DNA from: Niebla homalea
Lineage: Eukaryota > Ascomycota > Lecanoromycetes > Lecanorales > Ramalinaceae
DNA length: 64,000 nt
Assembly: GCA_019925105.1 (NCBI GenBank)
Contig: JAHGAU010000021.1
Span: 248,001 to 312,000 of the forward strand
Direction: 5' to 3'
The notes beneath the pieces are model-generated. The model searched no databases and was not told the DNA's origin. It saw only the letters and a list, made by a program, of their open reading frames with translations. Shown in pieces: positions 56,281 through 64,000 of this stretch; positions within the stretch are counted from its first letter, which is position 1; the number at the start of each line of letters is the position of its first letter. The translations under genes and the position numbers were made by a program.

Positions 56281-56400
56281 ACTTATAAGCCGGTGTTATG
56301 GTTCCAAGTGGCCTTGCTCCCATGCTCGGCCTACTTGCCCCATAAGGACTAGCTCCCGGGGGGGCTTGGCGTACACATTTACTATGCGTATACCACCTGT
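56281..56400. other. GC-richer island inside the AT-rich block
   Basis: About 100 bp with normal base composition (GTTATGGTTCCAAGTGGCCT, then GCTCCCGGGGGGGCTTGGCG) stand out from the surrounding AT-rich DNA. There is no ORF. The sharp edges suggest a late insertion fragment or a boundary of an element less affected by RIP. Confidence 0.6.
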
Positions 56401-56888
56401 ATTATAGCTACCTTTATAGCTATTATTTATTCATTACTTAACCTACCTTATATTAATACCCTAATATAATAATAGCTATCCGTACTTAATTATAACGTTA
56501 CCGTAATTATCAAGAATCTAGGACCCTTTTACGTAAACCATCTAGGCTATTATTAAATCTAAGCCGTTTAATAAAAGACTATAAAGCTTCCTATTTTATT
56601 TATATTATATTATTTAAACGATAAGAATATTATACTATCCCTATTAGCTAGGACGTCTTAACGTTATTATCGAGCTATTATTAAAAACGTAAACCGCTTA
56701 ATAAGAGATTATAGAGACTTTTATTTTATTTACCCTGTTTACCTTACCTGCCTTACTACCCTATTACCTTAATACTTATACTATAATACTTAAATTAATA
56801 CTTAAATTATAATTTATATTATAAGCAACCTAAATTATAACTTAGATCTAAAAGGGGACGATATTATTCCACCTTTATTACCAGGAAA

Positions 56889-57725
56889 TGTCACGGACAA
56901 TCCGGTATGCATAAAGTGAGTGGGTGTAATATGTATGATTGATAGCTACCTAGCTATGAAGGTGCGCAATATGAATATACGCGCCAAGCACCGGAATAAG
57001 GTAAGCCCGGTCCGTGCCAAGGGATCCTCCCAAGGTCTATACCGTAATAATATGCCCATAAAAAAGAGAAAAAAGCGATGTTTATATCGTACTATTTACC
57101 ATAAAACATTATGGATATTAATAGCCTCAGTAGTAAAGGTGACCAAGAGCAAGCCCTAAGTATATAAATAACGTTAATTATATATATGGTTGTTAAGAAG
57201 TAAACGGTAGTGAAATCGCGTATTGAAAAAACCGAAAAAGTATAAGCCGAGCAATTATCGTAATCTACCCGGGAAATAATCGCGGATCTAAAGTTTACGA
57301 TTAAGTTAAATCGCTTAAAAACGTAATCTCCGAGGTATTACCGTAATCGTATTTCTTACTTAATAGCTGCGTAGTATTATTAAGTCGTATTTCTTGCTTA
57401 TTAATAAGCTCGTAACCATTACGTTATAGGGACGTTATCGTTAAAGTCGTCGTCATCATTAAAATCGTTATCGTCGTTAAAGTTAAAGTTAAAGTTATCG
57501 TCGTCGTCTTCTTTTTCTTTTTTAATCTTATTATATACGTAATGTTGGTGTATGGACCAAAAAGTGTGATAATATATGAATAATAATTCTACCTGAAGGA
57601 TGGGAGCATTATAAGGATGCCTGTCCTTTACGTATGAAGGGTATTTTATACCTATTAATGCTTTTATATATATATGCTATATATAATAAATACTATTAAA
57701 AGAAAAAAGGTTATTACCTATAATA
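56889..57725 (+). repeat. LTR-like direct repeat, copy 2
   Basis: It starts TGTCACGGACAATCCGG, a common type of LTR 5' end, and is colinear with copy 1: GTGGGTGTAATATGTATGAT then AGCTACCTAGCTATGAAGGT; TAAGCCGAGCAATTATCG and ACCCGGGAAATAATCG (about 57242-57285); and GTGATAATATATGAATAATA near 57565. It keeps more GC than copy 1 in its first 280 bp, including an 80-codon frame at 56920-57159 that I regard as chance. It may be the 3' LTR of a 4-5 kb element beginning at 52718, or a separate solo copy. Confidence 0.6.
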
Positions 57726-60700
57726 ACGTTTACTTTAATATATTAATATAAATATTAATGCTTAATAATACGCTATACTCTTTATATCCCATATTTTTAT
57801 ATTAAAATTTTATTTAATTTTATAAGGGCAACTGCGATTACGCTTAAGACGGAGCGTACGAGGAGTACCGGTAAACGATAAAGGTATTACTTCGGTAAAT
57901 ACCGATAATAAAGTAATATAAGGTTTATTACGGTGGGTAATAACGACGTTATTAAATTTAGGATGTATAATATGGAATTTACATAGTAAGTTTAAGTATA
58001 ATTTTAATAACAGAAGCTTACTATTATATTTTATACCTTAAGTAATTTATTTAATTAAGTATTTATTATTTCTTTCTTTATAAATAATTTTTTTAATAAT
58101 ATGCTTTTTTTTATTCTCGGAATTTATTTTAAGTATAAACGGCATATTATAATTAAATTATTTATTAAAAGGGTTTTTTATTAAATTATTAATTAACTTA
58201 AGTATATTAATTAAAATAACCGATATTATTTTTATATTAATAAATAATTCGAGCTTATATATAAAATAACTAATTTTCTTAATAATAAAGAAAGGTCCGG
58301 TATATTATTAATATAACTTATAATTTTTAATATTAAAAATATTATATTTATAATATAATTTTAAATAGATTAAATTATTAATATTAAATTAAATTAACTT
58401 ATAATTTTAATTATACCGGAATTTAATTATTATTTATATAAATTTTAACGTATTTTATACTTTTTTATAATTCTATAGTTAAAGTATATTATACTTAAGA
58501 ATTAAAAAGGTTATTAAAAGGTTTAAAAGATTATAAATATTTATATTATAATAGATTTTATTTAAAGTAAATTTAATTAATATTAACTTTAAATTATTTA
58601 AAATATTTTAAATATATAGAATAATATTTATTTAACTATAATTTAAATACGTAATTATAAAGTAATATAATACGATTTTAACCGTTTAATTAATCCGTTT
58701 TAATTAATTATTAATTTAAAGATAATATACGTTAAACGTAAGAATATAAGTATCTATTTTTTAAGTATAGATTTCTAAAATACAGAAATAAATTTACGAT
58801 TTCTATTTAATATAATATTAAAAAAAATATTTTAACCTTATTTTATTAATTTTATTAATAATAATTTTACTTAATTATTAACCTTAAATTTAATATTACT
58901 AAGGAGTAAAAGTACCCGTTTAAAAAACTTATTAATAACGGTAAAAAGTATATCGTAATTATATTAATTTAATAAAGTAATAATAAAGTTTATATAAATA
59001 ATATAGAAAATAATTAATAAACTTAAAATTAATTAAAATGATTTATAAAGTATATATTTCTTAATTTAATTTAAGCTATATTTAAGGTAATACGTAATAT
59101 ATTTTTATAGTTATTTACTTAACTTAAATAAATATATTAAGTTTATTAGTTTATCGTAAAATCGGTTAAAGCTATTATATAATAAATTATTATATATTTA
59201 TTAAAAGATTACTTTTTTAAGTTTATTAAGTATATATAATTATAATAAATAATTAATAAATTCTAAATTATAAATAAAATCGTCCTTTAATATAAAGTGC
59301 AATTTAATTTTTATATTTTATAAATTTAACTTTTCTTTAATTATTAAGATTTTTTATAATTTCATTTATATTTTATTTTTATATATTCTTTTTTAATTTA
59401 CCCTTTAAATTTATTTAAGATATAAATATAATAAAAAGTAATTAATTTATTATTATTTACGTTATTAAGAATTCCGATTTCTATAAATAAAGTTTACGTA
59501 TTATTAATTAATTATAAGAGTACGTTAAGAATAATATTTATTAAATCCGATTTATAATATAATAAAATATTAAATATCGATAAATATTATAATACGTAAA
59601 TTAAGCGGAAATTAAATTTATTAATTATAAAGGTTTTTAAATTAATTTATTTAAAAATATTAATAATTACGTTATAATTTATAAAGATTATATAGTTAAA
59701 TTTATAATAATTTATTTCAATTAAATATTTAATTTTATATATAATTTAAACTATATCCGTAGTCTTTAATTTTATAAGTTAATAATTTTTTTTAATTATA
59801 TTTAAGTTTTTATTAAAAAATATTATTAATTATATTTTATTATATATAAATTTTAATAAATTACTAATCTCTATAATATTATAAAATAACGGGTTATCCT
59901 TAATATAATATATTATAGCTATAATACTTAATTCCTTCAATATATTAATATCGGTAAATAAGGGTTAATTAAAATTATAATATATAAAAAATAACGATTT
60001 TAAAAACGCGTTTTTTAAATCCTTAAAGGTACGGTTTTCTTTTTAAATAAATATAAATTTAATCCGAGATATTTTTTATTTACGGTATAAACCGGTATAT
60101 TCTGGATTTATTTTTCTTAAATTTACGGTAAAAAAAGTTTTACGTATTTAAAGCGGAATAATATATTAAATATAATTCTTTATTCCGATATATAATTAAT
60201 TTATAAGATTAAGGAAGACTTTAAGGTTTCTTAATAAGTCAGGAAATTTAAGGTTTTATATAATTTTAATTTTATTATTAAGCGTAAATATTTTTAAAGA
60301 ATTAACTTATTAATTAAAAAGCTTAATTATAAAATGATTAATAAATAATTTTATTAATAAAAAATTTATATATTTATTTTTAAGAATTTAAAAAATTTAA
60401 CGTAAATAAATAATATACTCTTTTAATAAATAATTAAAAATAATTATATTATTTATAAATATTTACGTAAAATCTTATATTAAATATAATATATTATTTA
60501 TTTATCTTTATATATATAAAAAACTATCTTTAAAACCTATTAATATAACTAAAGATTCCTTTTAACCCCTATAAAAGATAATATAGAGTTTATATTAATC
60601 GGATTTACGTATAAGAAATTAATAGAAATAATTATAAATATTAATTATAATAATATATTTAGAATTTATAATTAAAAAAATTATTTCCTATTATAATAAT

Positions 60701-63700
60701 AACGGGTATAAATCAGAAATTATAATTTTATTAAATAATTAAATATTAATTATAATACGGCTTTTATATCCGTTTAAGATATCGCGTTAAACGATAAAAA
60801 TAAAGTATAAAAATTCTATAGATTATATAAATTAATATAATTTATTTTTATTATATATTTTATTTAAAGTTTAATTTATAATTTTTTAATCTTTACGCTT
60901 AATATTATATAGTTTCTTAAGTTTAATAATTATATTAAGTTAAAAATTAATAAATATATATTAATTTTCTGGAATATTAATTATAATACTATTATCTTTA
61001 AAAATATTATTAAATTCTTTAACGATATTACTTAATTAAATTTATATATTTTTATCGTATATATAAATTTTAACGTTATTAAGTAAAACCTATTTTTTAC
61101 GGTTATTAATTTATAATAACCGGTTTAAGTAAGTCTTTAAATAATTAAAAGTTATAAAGATTATTCCGGAGAATATAAAAATTAATATTATTATTACGGT
61201 AACTTTATAAATTTATAACTTAAATTTTTAAATTCTTTATCCGTAAATAATAAGTAATATTAATGAACTTAAGATTATTATATAATAAGGTTACGGGGGT
61301 AAATTATATAAAATTTTAAGTTTTATTTTATATAATAAATTAATTTTTTAATTAATATCGTTTTTAATTTAAATAACTAATATTTTTAAGTTAACAATAT
61401 ATATAAATACGTTACTTCGGAATTTAAGATTATAAGACGGTATTAATTACGGTTTAAAGATAAAATCCTGGGATTTTAATAATTCTTTTAAAGTCTTTTT
61501 TTTTAATATATAATTAATACTTATATTATATTATAAGTTAAGATTTAAGTTTATTACTTTATATAAATTATACGTTATAATTATATTACTTTTTTTATAA
61601 AAATAATTACCTTAATATTTATATTTTTATAAGTATTAATAATATATTTTTAATTATTAAAATTAATTACTATTTTATTAAGAGTTATAATATTAATAAC
61701 GATTAAAATATTAATAAGTAAATTACGTATTAAATAAATTTTAACCGAGATTTTTCTTAAGGTAAATATTATATTCTTTTCCTTTAAGAAGAATAAGTTG
61801 AATATTATAAATTTATCGGTAATTAACTTAAAATTATTAACGTTTATAACCGGAATTAACTTAAGTAATTTTTAAATTTTAAAATTTAAATTTAAAATTT
61901 AAGAAAATATAATATTACGATTAATAATTATAATAAAATACCCGTTATTTATATAGAAGTTTATTACGGGTAAATTAAGGGTAAATTAGACTTTACTTAT
62001 AATATATTAATATACCTTAAAAATAAAACTTATAAGGTATATATTCTTTATTATAATAAAGTTAATAATTATAAATAATATATTATTAATTTATTAAACT
62101 TACGTATATTAATTATTAATAGATTAAATCCGTTAATTTAACGGAAAAACCTTAAGAATACTTAAGTTTATTTTTTTTTATTTTTAATAATTATATTTAA
62201 AATAAATAAAAAGTTTATTTCGGAATAAGTACTTTAATATATATTTAATATATTAATAACGTATAAAGGATTAATATATAAAATATATTTCTTTTATAAT
62301 AAAATTATTATTATCTTAAGATCTTTTTAATTTTTTTTTATTAAGTAATATATTCTTTTTTTCTTTATCCTTAAATATAAAAGCTTAATTAACCCTTTAT
62401 TCTATATAACGTATTCAATATTTAAAATTGGACCCTTTTCTTAAAGGCTTTAATTTTCCTTAATTTAACGTTAATATTTTCTTTTATAACGTTAAGGGTA
62501 ATTATTGCTATCCTTTTTTTTAAGGGCGTATATTATAAGCTTTATTTTATCTATATACTTAAGAAAATAACATTAATAATTAAAAAAAAGGATTAACTTC
62601 CGAATTTTCTATAAAATTCCGGTTACCTTAAAATAATATATCCGTTTTACGATTTTACGGATATATTTACGAAGATACGCAATATTTAATAATTATAGAT
62701 CCCGTTAAAATTCCAAGTTTAACCTGCTATAAATAAGCGTAAATTAATTTTAAATATTATTAAAATTTAATATACGTATAACCAGTAAAATAATTTATAT
62801 ATATTTACGGGGCTTCTAGTTTTAAAAAATATTATTTATAATATACTTTTTAAAAATTAAAATATTTAAACCGACTTATTAAGGTAACTTAAATTTAACA
62901 ATAATTTAAGAAGTTTATTTAATTAAACCGTTATTATATTTAATAAGTCGTTTCTTAATATTTAATAACTTTATAATATATTATTTTAAAGCAATATTTC
63001 TTAAGTATAATTATAGGTTATTCCGTAGTAATTATATATCTATTATTTAAGTAATATCCTTTAATTAATCGATAAAAATATATATATTTTAAAAAAATAT
63101 ATATTTCCCGGAATACTTAATTATAAAAGTTATATTAAAGGACTTATTTTTATAGAAAAAGTCGAAAAATCCGATATTACCGGGATTAGAATTTATTAAT
63201 CGGTTTAACTATAAGCCTCTTATTAATTATATTATATTATTAAAAGGAAGGAATAAATTATTATTAAAATTATTTTATTATTAACCTTATATAATAATAA
63301 GAATTAATTCTTAAATTATATTCCGTAATTATATTATTTACTTTTTAATAAAACCTATTATTTTTAATTAATTAAACAGATTAATAAATTAAGTAAAAAT
63401 TGCTTTTTTAATAAAAATATTTTTTATTTAATATAATAAACTTAAGTTTAATAAATTTAATTTTAATATATTAAATTTATTAAACTCGGATTTTAATTTA
63501 ATACTTAAAGCCGGAAAAAAGTATTATAATATTAACGTTAATATAAAAAATAAATTTAATAGTTATTATAAAGATAAAAAACTATTTAATAGAAATAATA
63601 ATCTTATAATATTAAGTTTTTAAGGACTTTAACCGTATTAACGTAATTTAAACTTATTTAATTTTATTAAAGTCGATAACGATTTATATAATAATTATAA

Positions 63701-64000
63701 CGATAATAAAACGTTTTTAAAATATAATAAATTACGTTAAAATATTAAAGGGTTTAAAATCTAATTCTTAAGAATTAAATTAACAGAAATAATAGGTTTT
63801 ATAGCTTTAAAAGATTTTTATTAAAGTAATTTATTTATGGTAAATATAATTCTTAAGTTACTTAATTGTTAATTATTTTTAATTATTTAAGCGACTTTTT
63901 CTAAAGTTAAATATAAAATCGTTATAGCTATTAAGTTACCGGATTTTAATAAGGTATTTAATTAATATATTAAAGTAATAATATTAAAATCCGGTAATAC

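Larger units (their letters stand above)
52500..64000. other. AT-rich RIP-degraded repeat block, no intact genes
   Basis: From about 52.5 kb to the right edge the sequence is mostly A and T with short TATAAT-like tracts and TAA stops in every frame. No frame is longer than about 80 codons. Remaining C and G sit largely in CpG, CpC or GpG contexts (ACG, CCG, CGTTA), while CpA and TpG are scarce. That is the expected outcome of RIP acting on duplicated DNA. Patches of repeated, less decayed sequence show it was built from several retroelement-like copies. I see no tRNA, rRNA, telomere repeat or recognisable reverse transcriptase frame. It resembles the AT isochores of some Dothideomycetes. Confidence 0.9.

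Noticed and set aside
56920..57159. 80-codon plus frame in the AT-rich block
   Set aside because: It lies inside the LTR-like repeat in its better preserved part; the other copy does not preserve the frame.
1..64000. tRNA/rRNA genes, CRISPR array, telomere repeats, bacterial operons
   Set aside because: I looked for A/B-box-like tRNA sequence, regular spacer arrays and TTAGGG runs and saw none. The gene structures are eukaryotic, so CRISPR is not expected.

Overview
The window reads as nuclear DNA of a filamentous ascomycete (Pezizomycotina). A Dothideomycete-like genome is my best guess, because gene-dense, GC-balanced DNA switches abruptly to a very AT-rich block. Three things support the fungal reading. 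Genes carry short introns (about 41-136 nt) with GT-AG borders. Recognisable fungal orthologues include Tfg2, Sla1, Mps1, Pmt2, dynein intermediate chain, ATP synthase subunit e, bL21m and PMP4/PMP24. The last 11.5 kb shows the decay pattern of repeat-induced point mutation (RIP).

Positions 1-52.4 kb hold about 21 protein-coding loci on both strands. From left to right: a partial Asn/Trp/Ser-rich protein with a DUF7918-like N-terminus (-); peroxisomal membrane protein 4 (-); a decayed 2EXR/F-box-like gene (+); a PLAC8 Cys-rich protein (-); a secreted SMP-30-like beta-propeller gene with two apparent frameshifts (-); a doubtful small ORF (-); a DUF2235 hydrolase (+); an F-box protein (-) divergent from TFIIF beta (+); a Sel1-repeat protein with unusually long introns (+); a bZIP factor with a putative membrane segment (-); a ZC3H3-like CCCH protein (-); a membrane-anchored pirin (-); a MITE; Sla1 (-); a Dal5-type MFS transporter (-); a conserved protein of unknown function (+); a small secreted protein (+); a LaeA-like methyltransferase (+); Pmt2 (+); Mps1 kinase (-); dynein intermediate chain (-) divergent from ATP synthase subunit e (+); and mitochondrial bL21m (-). 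Exon borders given here were worked out by hand from splice signals and reading-frame continuity.

From about 52.4 kb to the right edge there is no credible gene. The sequence is dominated by TpA steps, most remaining cytosines sit in CpG or CpC, and partly conserved direct and inverted repeats show that it is a graveyard of retroelements and other repeats. The genes next to it (bL21m, ATP synthase e, dynein intermediate chain) look intact. The decayed 2EXR-like gene and the MITE in the gene-rich part also show C-to-T/G-to-A changes, so similar mutation may have touched repeats outside the main block.

The genes do not form one pathway. Most are single-copy housekeeping genes: endocytosis, spindle checkpoint, ER glycosylation, transcription, mRNA processing, mitochondrial ATP synthesis and translation. 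The accessory-looking genes (PLAC8, SMP-30-like, DUF2235, MFS transporter, small secreted protein, LaeA-like methyltransferase) are scattered between them. I did not find a convincing undescribed multi-gene system. The best leads are the membrane-segment bZIP protein, the MITE, the repeat structure in the AT-rich block, the palindromic repeats at its edge, and the genes with stops or frameshifts.
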